From a virus, in IMG/VR virus record IMGVR_UViG_3300022678_000086, positions 1 to 41,402 of that record: a stretch of DNA of 41,402 nucleotides. One strand, given 5' to 3'. Below the pieces are notes generated by a model, which worked only from the letters and a program-made list of their open reading frames with translations, ran no database searches and was not told where the DNA came from. How positions within the stretch are numbered: position 1 is the stretch's first letter; each line of letters opens with the position of its first letter. Shown here piece after piece: positions 25,491 through 32,723 of this stretch. A program made the translations under genes and the position numbers.

Positions 25491-25820
25491 TCACGCCCGC
25501 GCCGACCTCTTCTTCTCCACCATCTCGATCAACTGTTCCAGCTCGGCCTTCAACGCGTCGGTCGCCTCGGTCATCCGGCCGCCGAGCCAACCGAAACCGT
25601 CGGAGTAGCCGTTCAGGACGTCCGGGCTTTCCGAGATGCCGGCGACCAGCTGGGCCATACTGTGCAAATCGTGAACCCGCTGACTGGCGTTCATCAGCGA
25701 CTGCCGGGCTGTCTCGTAGCAGTCGCCGGATTTGCCGGCCTTGCCAACGTGGCTCTTCTCCACCGCATCCAGTGCCGAACCCAAGGGTCTCGATGTCGTG
25801 CTATCCTCATCATCAGCCAT
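25491..25820 (-). CDS. Small hypothetical protein, helical, acidic start and basic end
   Basis: The 109-residue product starts MADDEDSTTSRPLGSALDAV and is predicted all-helical, with a heptad-like C-terminal helix (DALKAELEQLIEMVEKKR) suggesting a dimer. A middle segment (SMAQLVAGISESPDVLNGY) is weakly hydrophobic. I do not recognise a family. AGGA about 13 bases ahead of the ATG is a weak ribosome site. It lies downstream of, and in the same direction as, the repressor gene, and could be expressed from the lysogenic promoter. Confidence 0.6.
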   Translation of the reverse strand: MADDEDSTTSRPLGSALDAVEKSHVGKAGKSGDCYETARQSLMNASQRVHDLHSMAQLVAGISESPDVLNGYSDGFGWLGGRMTEATDALKAELEQLIEMVEKKRSARA

Positions 25821-26008
25821 GATGGCTTTTTCCTGCTGTCAGAGCGATTGTGGTCAGGACCGGTGCGGGTGTTGGGAGCACCCACATCGGTCCGCATTCT
25901 GCCGACCATTGGTGAGGCCGGCGAGAGACAGGCGGCCGTGTTTTCGCGGCCAAGTCAACGGCGTCGGTGAAGAGGCAAGCAAGTCAAGGGCGGGTATTCA
26001 TCCTCCCC

Positions 26009-26025
26009 TTCCGAACACTTCGGAA
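26009..26025. promoter_or_regulatory. 17-bp perfect palindrome (TTCCGAA-CAC-TTCGGAA)
   Basis: Seven-base arms around three bases, lying between the repressor gene's 3' end and the start of the small minus-strand gene. A further TTCCGAA half-site occurs at about 26042. It may be an operator for the small gene or a hairpin ending repressor transcription; no T run follows on the minus strand, which favours an operator. Confidence 0.4.
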
Positions 26026-26064
26026 TATCAGTGACACCGTCTTCCGAAGGCGGGGAACCGGAAT

Positions 26065-26751
26065 TCATCGGTTCACCTTTCTCCCGCCACGGTTTTTCCT
26101 CAGAACCCGAAAATAGCTCGCCACCATACCCGCGCGATCCTCCGAGTCGAGCGTGAACCCGCGCTCCGCCGCTTGGCGATCGACTTCCATCACGGCCTCG
26201 TGGACCAACTGCTCCAGCGGCGGCACCTCCTTCGCCTTCCCATCTGATACATCCGGCCTTTTCTCATAGCTCCCGCCATCCTCCCGCCCCAAGAGCAGCC
26301 AGTCCAGCGACCAACCCGTTGCCGCGGCCAGCTTCACGGCACTATCCGTGTCGCCGAGCAGGGCGCGCTGAATTGTCACCTCCTCGATCCCCAGCCGTCT
26401 TCCACACTCTTCCGGCGATTCATTTCCGAGACGTTCTCGGATGCGAGTCGTAACGCTGGATTCCTCGAATCCCCTCCGTTCAATTGCGAATCCTTCGTGG
26501 TCAACAAAGGCGATCCAGTCCAGCGAGCGACCCACCGCCTGGGCGATCCGCGCGACCCCGACGAACTTCGGCCCGGCATGCCCGTTCAGCCAACGGCCGA
26601 TCTGCTCGCCCGAGACGCCGGCAATCACACCAGCTTTCTCTTGCGTGCCGATCAGCTCAACCAGCATGCGCAACCGTTTCCGCATGCCGAGCGGCGCCCG
26701 GTCGCCCTCTTGAGCTGTCTTCCTTCGCTTCCTCGGTTTCTTGTTCGGCAT
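26065..26751 (-). CDS. CI-like phage repressor with two helix-turn-helix-like regions
   Basis: The 228-residue product has a basic N-terminus (NKKPRKRRK), an XRE-like region at about residues 25-85 (RMLVELIGTQEKAGVIAGVSGEQIGRWLNG, then ARIAQAVGRSLDWIAF) and a second similar region at about 100-150 (ERLGNESPEECGRRLGIEEVTIQRALLGD, then AAATGWSLDWLLLG). The C-terminus is a helical EQLVHEAVMEVDRQAAERGF segment; no S24 peptidase domain is visible, so RecA-stimulated self-cleavage is unlikely. The start at 26751 has GCGGTG ahead of it; an ATG at 26772 is possible. A palindrome lies just upstream, consistent with autoregulation. Confidence 0.75.
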   Translation of the reverse strand: MPNKKPRKRRKTAQEGDRAPLGMRKRLRMLVELIGTQEKAGVIAGVSGEQIGRWLNGHAGPKFVGVARIAQAVGRSLDWIAFVDHEGFAIERRGFEESSVTTRIRERLGNESPEECGRRLGIEEVTIQRALLGDTDSAVKLAAATGWSLDWLLLGREDGGSYEKRPDVSDGKAKEVPPLEQLVHEAVMEVDRQAAERGFTLDSEDRAGMVASYFRVLRKNRGGRKVNR

Positions 26752-26772
26752 CGTTACACCGCTAAAAGGCAT

Positions 26773-27227
26773 ATTTCAAGTTTGCATACTATAGCATGCA
26801 TTGCCCCCGGCAAGCGCCACAGGATATTGCCCGGACGAGCGCCTTGCCTTCAGGGGCCATTGCCGGTAGCGTTCCCATCGACGCGGCTAATGATGAGGAA
26901 ACGCATATATTTGGCGCCCGTCGTGCAGTCGCCCGGCTCGCTCGAGGGGCGGCAGCTACGGACCAAACCCGCAGAAAGCGGCGATCGACTCGCCACTTTG
27001 CCCGCGTTTGCCAAAGAAGACTGCGCATTCATCGGAGAACCAGCAGAACAATCCGCAGACATGTCCTCCGGACTGCCATTACTCAAGGCGAAAGGCAAAC
27101 GAGACAAGGGGGTGTCGCGCCAATGAGCAGATCGTAAGCGGAGCCGTACGCCGAAGCCGCCGTCCAAGCGGCAAGTGCCAACGGTCTCGCCGCCGACCAG
27201 GGGCCTGAAAAGCTGCGTGAGGAGAGT
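26773..27227 (+). other. Region between repressor and RHH gene
   Basis: A divergent early operon would normally begin here. A candidate frame from the ATG at 26893 to 27126 (77 residues, MRKRIYLAPVVQSPGSLEG..) and another from 26796 to 27137 exist, but neither has a Shine-Dalgarno site or a recognisable domain, and they overlap in different frames. I call neither. The region also carries the palindromic operator near its left end. Confidence 0.35.
26783..26800. promoter_or_regulatory. Near-perfect 18-bp palindrome, probable repressor operator
   Basis: TGCATACTATAGCATGCA differs from its reverse complement only at one symmetric pair (positions 6 and 13). It lies 31 bases upstream of the repressor's chosen start and includes a TATAG core that could be part of a -10 box on either strand. 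Position and symmetry fit an operator bound by the adjacent HTH repressor. Confidence 0.55.
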
Positions 27228-27762
27228 ATGAAGGATACAGCCTCACAGCGACGCCGACCGACGAAAAAGCGCGTGACGGTGAACGGCCGGCGGCTCGCCC
27301 TGGGCCTTCAGACGCCCGTCTGGACCGCTCTGGAGAAGGAGGCTGAAGCGACAGGGGACCGATGTTTCGACCATCCTGGGCGCCATCGAGACGGCCGGGA
27401 AGCAGGTCGGATTATACGGTGATCCCGAGACGCGGACGGTGCGGCTGCCAGAAAGGGATATTGCGCTTTCGCTCGAGCCGATCGTCTGGCACTCCCTGGA
27501 GCATGTGGCGACCCGGGAAGGCACCACGACCGAAGACCTTATCGACAAAGTCGCCAGCGAGGTGCTCCGGAAGCGGCTCTATGACGCGCTGTGGGCTTTC
27601 ACAACCACCTATATGCGGATTGATGCCAACGCTGATCTGGCTGGAAACGCCGAGTGGTCAGGCTCGTCGGATAAGCATGACCAGGTGAGCGCGATTCGGC
27701 CCGGCGGCAATCCGCTTAAGAGGGCTTTGGCGGCTTGCGAGATCGCGCTCACGGGCGAGTAG
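27228..27762 (+). pseudogene. Tandem ribbon-helix-helix (RHH_4-like) regulator, frameshifted
   Basis: From ATG 27228 (GAGGAG upstream) the frame reads KKRVTVNGRRLALGLQTPVW and then ALEKEAEATG, the start of an RHH_4-type domain, but shifts at a GGGG run (27354-27357) and stops at 27422. Removing one G restores GTDVSTILGAIETAGKQVG, then a second RHH-like unit, TVRLPERDIALSLEPIVWHS..EHVATREGTTTEDLIDKVA, and a C-terminal segment to 27762. The intact protein would be about 177 residues with two DNA-binding RHH units. It may be a true pseudogene or a homopolymer sequencing error. Its place beside the repressor suggests an early or anti-repressor regulator. Confidence 0.72.
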
Positions 27763-27777
27763 GCCTGTCCGGAGCCG

Positions 27778-28086
27778 TTGATAACACCGCATTCTCAATA
27801 TTATCCGAGCGACGTCGCAGCGAAAGGCTACGAATTTCTACACGGCGTCCATTCGGAAGGCTACCCCGCGCTCCTGTCGCAACAGTATGATTTTGTGACC
27901 CTGATAAGCTTCGGCGGCGGCTGGGCCATCCTGAACCGCGGCTTCCCGAACCCGATCGGCCCGTGGACCACCCACTCGACCGCCTTCGGCCGCGACTTCA
28001 ACGCCGATACCGCCACCACCTGGGACTGCGCCGTCGCCATCAACAGCCTGATCCTGGACTTGAAGTTGCGGCGAATATTGGAGTGA
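27778..28086 (+). pseudogene. Tailspike C-terminal remnant
   Basis: From about 27842 to 28086 the sequence matches the last 82 residues of the tailspike (HG.H.EGYPA.LSQQYDFVTL .. NSLILDLKLRRILE), with near-identical protein and perhaps 85-90% DNA identity by eye. The upstream 60 bases are weakly or not related. Only a TTG at 27778 could start it, so it probably is not translated as a working spike. It lies in the same orientation as the tailspike, 8237 bases away. Confidence 0.8.
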
Positions 28087-28140
28087 ACCCGTGCCGACGG
28101 CGGCGAGACAGGCTCCAAGCCAGCGCGCCGGCACGGGTTC
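28085..28140 (+). terminator. 12-bp perfect inverted repeat after the spike remnant
   Basis: GAACCCGTGCCG (28085-28096) pairs with CGGCACGGGTTC (28129-28140) across a 32-base loop and begins at the remnant's stop codon. No T run follows. It parallels the hairpin after the intact tailspike, though the sequences differ. Confidence 0.4.
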
Positions 28141-28295
28141 GATTCACCATTCACGATATCCAAGAACCGAGGCCGGTAATCCGGCCGCAGTGGGCCAAGG
28201 TTTATTCTCCCTCTTTATCGCCGCCAGCGCTACCTTCGCCTTGAACACCACTGACTGATTCCCACGTGCCCGTCTCGCGAGCGTCCGCCTCCTGA

Positions 28296-28529
28296 TCCTC
28301 GGCAGCATCGCCGCTCTCAGGCAGAAAATCCACTTATCGCCGAGCCCAGATTCTTCAGGCCACCTCTGTCGAAGTCGCGCAGAACGTCCCGGCCGAGACC
28401 CAGTCCGCCATCCTGCCGCTGGTGCCGTATCTCGACACCCTGCGCTGGGTGTTCATCACCGTGGCGCTCTTAGGCGTCGCCGTCACGATCTACGCCCGCC
28501 TCGACGACTGGAAGCGGGGGCGTCGATGA
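28296..28529 (+). pseudogene. 3' remnant of a membrane-anchored phage lysis protein (endolysin-like)
   Basis: An open frame with no start codon ends at TGA 28527-28529 and encodes QNVPAETQSAILPLVPYLDT, then LRWVFITVALLGVAVTIYARLDDWKRGRR: one transmembrane helix followed by a positively charged end. In related prophages such a tail ends a lysozyme or lysis protein directly before Rz. The frame has a stop at 28293-28295 and the expected catalytic part is missing. Its TGA overlaps the ATG of the next gene, the normal coupled arrangement, so only the 5' part has been lost. Confidence 0.6.
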
Positions 28530-28782
28530 TCACCGCTTTTCTCACCGGGATCGCCGCCAGCCCGTGGCTGCGGGCGGCCCTGCGCTACGGCGCCATTGCG
28601 CTCGCGGGTTCCTGTTCCTGCTCGCACTCCGGCGTTCCGGCGAGCGCGCCGGCCGTGTCGCCGAACGTCTCGAAACCACGGAGAAGGTCAATGACGTCCA
28701 ACGCCAGATGCTCGACGCGGCGGCTCGCCGTCCTCGCGATCGCAACGATCTCGCTGACCGGTTGCGCGACGGGCGGTTCTGA
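28526..28782 (+). pseudogene. Rz-like inner-membrane spanin, frameshifted
   Basis: The frame starting at ATG 28526 encodes MITAFLTGIAASPWLRAALR and YGAIALA, then leaves the spanin sequence at GGG (28606-28608). In the -1 frame it continues as GFLFLLALRRSGERAGRVAERLE, then TTEKVNDVQRQMLDAAARR to a stop at 28782. One more G in the run would give a normal ~85-residue Rz-like protein: one N-terminal membrane helix and a periplasmic coiled coil. This is a decayed gene or a homopolymer error. The Rz1 gene begins inside it in another frame, as in lambda. Confidence 0.72.
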
Positions 28783-28966
28783 GACAAGACCCGTCGCGGT
28801 CTGTCCGCCCGTGATCGAGTACAGCCGCGAGTTTCAAGCGCGGGTGGCCGAGGAGTTGGCGCTGTTGCCAGAAGACGCGGCGATCATCGAGATGCTGAGC
28901 CACTACGCGGTGATGCGAGAGCAGGCGAAATCTTGCAAATGCCTTGGTTGTCGTATTGGCACATAG
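28691..28966 (+). CDS. Rz1-like outer-membrane spanin lipoprotein
   Basis: The 91-residue product begins with a basic stretch and hydrophobic segment ending in a lipobox (SLTGC, Cys25), then CPPVIEYSREFQARVAEELA and IIEMLSHYAVMREQAKSCK. This 'CPPV.EYS.....VA.EL..LP.....M...YAVMREQ' pattern is that of o-spanin lipoproteins in alphaproteobacterial prophages. It is embedded out of frame in the Rz gene. The last ten residues (CLGCRIGT) look unlike the family and coincide with the switch to AT-rich DNA, so the true 3' end may have been replaced. Confidence 0.75.
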   Translation: MTSNARCSTRRLAVLAIATISLTGCATGGSETRPVAVCPPVIEYSREFQARVAEELALLPEDAAIIEMLSHYAVMREQAKSCKCLGCRIGT

Positions 28967-28997
28967 CCGGCCATCGCAAGATCGCCACTCTGTACAC

Positions 28998-29798
28998 TCA
29001 GCTCTCGCTCCGATATCGACGCAGCCACTCATCCTTGACGTCATTTCGTTGCTGTCTGATGTTGACGGGAGCAATCTCCTTAACGGGCGCCACCCCGAGG
29101 AACCTTAAGACGTCAGACATTCGCTCCTCAAAAACATCGCAAAGGTCTTCGTAGATCACCTCACTGCAAGGCACTCCCCACAGTGGAATTGTTTTATCCA
29201 AGAAGGCGTCAAGAGAGGCCAAGTATCTAATGCATTCATCAATTCTTTCTCTGCAATAGATAATCTCTGATGCATCTTTTTTCATAGGTTTCTTGATCGA
29301 TCCCCAGTCTGGATCATCAATCCACTGGTCGGTCTCTTGAGCCACTATGAGAGAGATTGCTTGTTTGGCGAAATCCGAACGCCTGATTCGGATAATTTTG
29401 TTAGCAAATACTTCACGCGGTAAATCAATCAAGCGCAGATGCTCCATAAAAAAATGACTCGCATGAATTTTCATTCCGAAAATTCCATTTGGAGAAGTCC
29501 GAATTCCAACTAGATGATCAATATATTCTGATACCTTTTTGCATAGCACAGCTGTCCCGCTTCTCCATAGTGTTTCGCTGGCCAAATTCGGCTGTGAAAT
29601 AGAGAAGCGTTCTGAGAAATCCTCGATAAAAGCGGGCGCGAGATACTCCTCTGGTGCGCCCGCGACTCCGGACTGCCAAAGGGCTCGAACAAGCATATTA
29701 CTTCCGCTTCGCGGCGTTGACAGTATGAGGTAGGAAATCTTAGGTTTTCCCTCCCATACTGGGAAGTCGAATTCCGGCATGTTTGTCTTGTATTTCAT
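28998..29798 (-). CDS. Stf0-type sulfotransferase
   Basis: The 266-residue product has the PAPS-binding signature ISYLILSTPRSGSNMLVRAL at residues 21-40 (5'-phosphosulfate loop STPRSGS), followed by SGVAGAPEEYLAP, and a 3'-phosphate segment IIRIRRSDFAKQAISLIVAQ with ETDQW, all typical of Stf0 (trehalose 2-sulfotransferase) proteins. It should transfer sulfate from PAPS to a hydroxyl acceptor; the acceptor is unknown. ATG at 29798 lies one base after the upstream gene's TAA, so the two are translationally coupled; an ATG at 29846 would overlap. It is AT-rich compared with the prophage. Confidence 0.85.
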   Translation of the reverse strand: MKYKTNMPEFDFPVWEGKPKISYLILSTPRSGSNMLVRALWQSGVAGAPEEYLAPAFIEDFSERFSISQPNLASETLWRSGTAVLCKKVSEYIDHLVGIRTSPNGIFGMKIHASHFFMEHLRLIDLPREVFANKIIRIRRSDFAKQAISLIVAQETDQWIDDPDWGSIKKPMKKDASEIIYCRERIDECIRYLASLDAFLDKTIPLWGVPCSEVIYEDLCDVFEERMSDVLRFLGVAPVKEIAPVNIRQQRNDVKDEWLRRYRSES

Positions 29799-29799
29799 T

Positions 29800-31215
29800 T
29801 TATTTTGCCGGCGAATAATAGAGAGTTTTTGTTGATTCTGGGTCAATATAAGCTGTGAGGTTCTGAGTCGCGCGCCCTAACTCATGAAATCGCCTGACCT
29901 CCAACTGACTTGCCATTGGGGAATTGGGCTCCGGCATGTAAGCGACACCGTTCCAAGGAAAGCAGGTACCGATCTGTGGCACCGCCACCTGGCCCGGTTT
30001 CGCATGAATGGTTGTCCGAATTGATCCCGGGAAAACCTTGTTCAGCACATCATGCCGCTTTATCAAGATGTTCTCGGCGGCATAGGCCACCGCTATCTCG
30101 GTCGCCTTCTCGCCAACCAATTCGTGGAGTTCGATGACTCGATCCGGCTCATCTCCATCAAGCTCGCTCCAGTTACATATTTTCCATAGACATTCTTCAG
30201 ATACTTCGTTTTCGAAAAACCTTGTGCTGAGGTTTTGCCTCATCCCTCTTCTCAACACCCAAAACGCTTCTGCTGATTTTCCTTCAGTCTTCCGGCTAAT
30301 ATCTATTATTTTATCGTAAATCGTCTGGCGGTCTCTCGCGAATTCCTTTTCGCAGCCGGAGCGATAGTGATCAATTATCTCCTCTAGATCTATGATAGAA
30401 ACAGTGCCGGTTAGGTTTAATTTGGTTCTTTCGCCCTTCAATTTCCGAAGATAAGAGTCAGCATCAGCGGGATCTATGCCAAACATATCGGCATAAAAAT
30501 TGCCGTCCGCAGAAATCAGCCAGTCAACTCCCCAAGGGTGAAATTGGTAAAATGCAAGGCAGAGCAAATGCAATCTGATGAGAAGAGCCATCTCGCCAAG
30601 GTCAAATGCATCGGGCTGAGCATTGCGCGTTCGCAATAAGCTTTGGTCTTTGAATGGAAAAGCAGGCAAAAGACACAAGAGGCGCGACTCCGTTTCTGCC
30701 CACTTATTTATTTTCGGCTCTAGATCATTAAAGGGCGCGAAATTTCGGTTTTTTTTATTCCCAAGTTCGGCATCGGCTAAGAGTGCCCTAAAGTTTTCAA
30801 AAAGGTTCTGCTCTGTATGGCGATCAGTACTTCTATAGTATCGGTACAGCATGTGTCTCTCGCATGACAGCATATACTGTTGGAACACATTTGGATCTGC
30901 ATAGCGCTGTTCAGATACTTTTGGAAGCAGAGGTGGGGGTGCTTTCTCTCTTGCGCCCCCGAACTCTCCTTTCACAAACGCCAAGAATGCATTTTCAACC
31001 CAGGATTCATCTGGCGCATCTTTTACATGGAAATATTTTATCGGATCTTGCCAATACTCCACCGGTGAAAAAGACACGCCACTAAGTGCATCGAAGCTTT
31101 GGATTCTCCTCCGCTGGATTGAGTGCCCCGGAATGCGGACATCCCACACCCGCTCAAGCTTTGACTGAGGGGAGAAGTGCCCAAATGGCTCTACGAACTT
31201 GTCCAGCATAGCCAT
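29800..31215 (-). CDS. DIT1/PvcA-family isocyanide synthase homologue
   Basis: From the ATG at 31215 the product has 472 residues. Residues 180-250 carry the family core: LLCLLPAFPFKDQ, FDLGEMALLIRLHLLCLAFYQ and WLISADGNFYADMFGIDPADAD. Near the C-terminus IRTTIHAKPGQVAVPQIG and FPWNGVAYMP also match. PvcA/IsnA enzymes condense an amino acid with ribulose 5-phosphate to give an isonitrile; substrate here is unknown. It is longer than bacterial PvcA (about 330), with an extra ~110-residue N-terminus. The frame extends upstream to 31458 only by running into an IS remnant, so I reject that start; GGAG lies ahead of 31215. Coupled to the sulfotransferase. Confidence 0.82.
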   Translation of the reverse strand: MAMLDKFVEPFGHFSPQSKLERVWDVRIPGHSIQRRRIQSFDALSGVSFSPVEYWQDPIKYFHVKDAPDESWVENAFLAFVKGEFGGAREKAPPPLLPKVSEQRYADPNVFQQYMLSCERHMLYRYYRSTDRHTEQNLFENFRALLADAELGNKKNRNFAPFNDLEPKINKWAETESRLLCLLPAFPFKDQSLLRTRNAQPDAFDLGEMALLIRLHLLCLAFYQFHPWGVDWLISADGNFYADMFGIDPADADSYLRKLKGERTKLNLTGTVSIIDLEEIIDHYRSGCEKEFARDRQTIYDKIIDISRKTEGKSAEAFWVLRRGMRQNLSTRFFENEVSEECLWKICNWSELDGDEPDRVIELHELVGEKATEIAVAYAAENILIKRHDVLNKVFPGSIRTTIHAKPGQVAVPQIGTCFPWNGVAYMPEPNSPMASQLEVRRFHELGRATQNLTAYIDPESTKTLYYSPAK

Positions 31216-31355
31216 CAAATACCATCTCCACCGTTGTGGGCTCCATGATGAACGAATTGACCGGGGAGCCGCAAGGTTGTTCGCGCGTGCCGAGAGAGAC
31301 GGTCCCCGATTCCCGAACAGTCTGGCGGCCTCGCTACGTTTGAAACGGTTCTCCT

Positions 31356-31541
31356 CTATGCCGCCAGTTCGATGCCTTTGAGGCCGGTCTGGGCCTCGAA
31401 GGGTGTTCGTCCGTCGAGGGCCGAATGGGGCCGCTCGGTGTTGTAGTACCTGATCCATCTACCGTTGCCGACCATTGCCTCAGAGCCGGTCTCGAAGGCG
31501 TGGAGGTAGACGCACTCGCATTTCAGCGACCGCCAGTCAAG
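31356..31541 (-). mobile_element. IS3-family transposase (OrfB) 3' fragment
   Basis: The minus strand encodes DWRSLKCECVYLHAFETGSE, then RWIRYYNTERPHSALDGRTP and FEAQTGLKGIELAA, the end of an IS3-type integrase core (the ERPHSAL phrase is diagnostic). The rest of the element is missing. It lies between the two divergent arms of the cluster. Confidence 0.8.
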
Positions 31542-31576
31542 GACCGCAAGCAGAGAGAGGCGCTGCGAACCGCTCC

Positions 31577-31994
31577 GCCTCCGCGTGGCCGGCCGCGCAA
31601 GGACATGACGGCGCGCGAACGCATGGACCGCCGCCTGCGCACCAAATGCGGCCGCGAGACCTATGCCAAGCGCGGCAAGACCATCGAGCCGGTGTTCGGC
31701 CAGATGAAGGGCACCCAGGGCGTCGGCCTGCTCATGATGCGCGGCCTTGAGGCCTGCTCGGGCGAATGGCAACTGGACTGCCTGCCCCACAATCTGAAGA
31801 AACTGCACGTGGAGTCTGTCCGCAGGGCGGAAGAAGAGGCGAAAATGACGGCTCACCGAGCGAAATGGATGGAAAAGGACGAGACTACCCGCTACAATAG
31901 GACCAGCGCAACACCGAAGCGGGCTTCCGAGCCACGTATCTCGTCGGCGGCGCGGGATTGGGCAACAGGCTCCCGAGATCCAGCAGTGCGTTAG
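31577..31994 (+). mobile_element. IS1182/IS5-group transposase 3' fragment
   Basis: The plus strand encodes RRLRTKCGRETYAKRGKTIE, PVFGQMKGTQGV and GLEACSGEWQLDCLPHNLKK, the end of an IS1182-type DDE transposase (the EPVFGQ.K phrase). The catalytic N-terminal part is absent. It abuts the IS3 fragment on its left and the amidotransferase start on its right, so this control region is a patch of two elements. Confidence 0.78.
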
Positions 31995-31997
31995 CGA

Positions 31998-32723
31998 ATG
32001 AGTGCGAAGCCCAAACCTCAAACATGCCGCCGTCCCGTGCTATGCATAGCGCATAGTGATAACAATACGTTAGGACGATTCCCGTCGGTTCTTTCAACAC
32101 TTCAATGTAGCATCGAGCGCGTAAACTTTCTTTCAGGCGGGACCCCCGATCATAAGGCACAACGCTACGATGCGGTCATCATATTCGGCGGCCTGGCGTC
32201 TACAGCAGAAGGGCTCGGAGCTGAATTTGTTCCTGAGATAGAGTTCATTGAATGCGCTGTAAGAGCTACGACTCCGGTGTTGGGCATCTGCCTCGGCGGG
32301 CAAATTCTTTCCGAGATTTTTTGCTCGCCCTTGAGAGCTACGGTGTCGTCGGTTCCCGAGGTCGGCTTCACGGAAATTATACCAAGCTCTCCCGACTTGA
32401 ATAGTTTTTGGAGCCATAAGAGCTTTTTTCAATGGCATTGGGACTCAATGCCCTGTCCCACTGATGCGATCAACCTCGGCCGAACGGAGAGATTCGAATG
32501 CCAAGCATATTCAATTGACAACGCTGTCGCGCTTCAATTTCACCCAGACGCGACAATTGACACCATAAGATCGTGGATCTCGCTCGGGGAGCAAACAATC
32601 CGAGATCATAGCGGCCGGACTCCCGAAGAACATATCGCTGAAGCTCAAAGTCATGAAGATGGCGTACATCAGTGGACCACGGAGTTAATGCGGTCGCTAA
32701 TCGAGAGAAAGGACATGCTTTGA
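31998..32723 (+). CDS. Class I glutamine amidotransferase (GATase1)
   Basis: The 241-residue product has the GATase1 layout: VLCIAHSDNNTLG at the start, YDAVIIFGG, the nucleophile elbow PVLGICLGGQI (Cys98) and VALQFHPDATI with His182. It would release ammonia from glutamine for a partner enzyme. The residue after His-Pro is Asp184 where most GATase1 enzymes have Glu. No synthetase domain is fused, so the acceptor enzyme must be separate; the aaRS-like or PLP enzyme of the same operon are candidates. The start is next to an IS remnant with no clear Shine-Dalgarno site, so the true start may differ. Confidence 0.82.
   Translation: MSAKPKPQTCRRPVLCIAHSDNNTLGRFPSVLSTLQCSIERVNFLSGGTPDHKAQRYDAVIIFGGLASTAEGLGAEFVPEIEFIECAVRATTPVLGICLGGQILSEIFCSPLRATVSSVPEVGFTEIIPSSPDLNSFWSHKSFFQWHWDSMPCPTDAINLGRTERFECQAYSIDNAVALQFHPDATIDTIRSWISLGEQTIRDHSGRTPEEHIAEAQSHEDGVHQWTTELMRSLIERKDML

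Noticed and set aside
26497-27137. Overlapping plus-strand frames after the repressor, as possible Cro-like genes
   Set aside because: No helix-turn-helix, no Shine-Dalgarno sites, and two frames compete for the same DNA; left as uncertain.
28129-28150. tRNA-like GGGTTCGATTC near the inverted repeat, as a possible attachment site
   Set aside because: No acceptor, D or anticodon arm can be built around it; the T-arm stem does not pair.
31216-31458. N-terminal extension of the PvcA-like frame
   Set aside because: These codons run into the IS3 fragment in another frame, are Arg/Ser-rich and unlike the family; the ATG at 31215 has a ribosome site.
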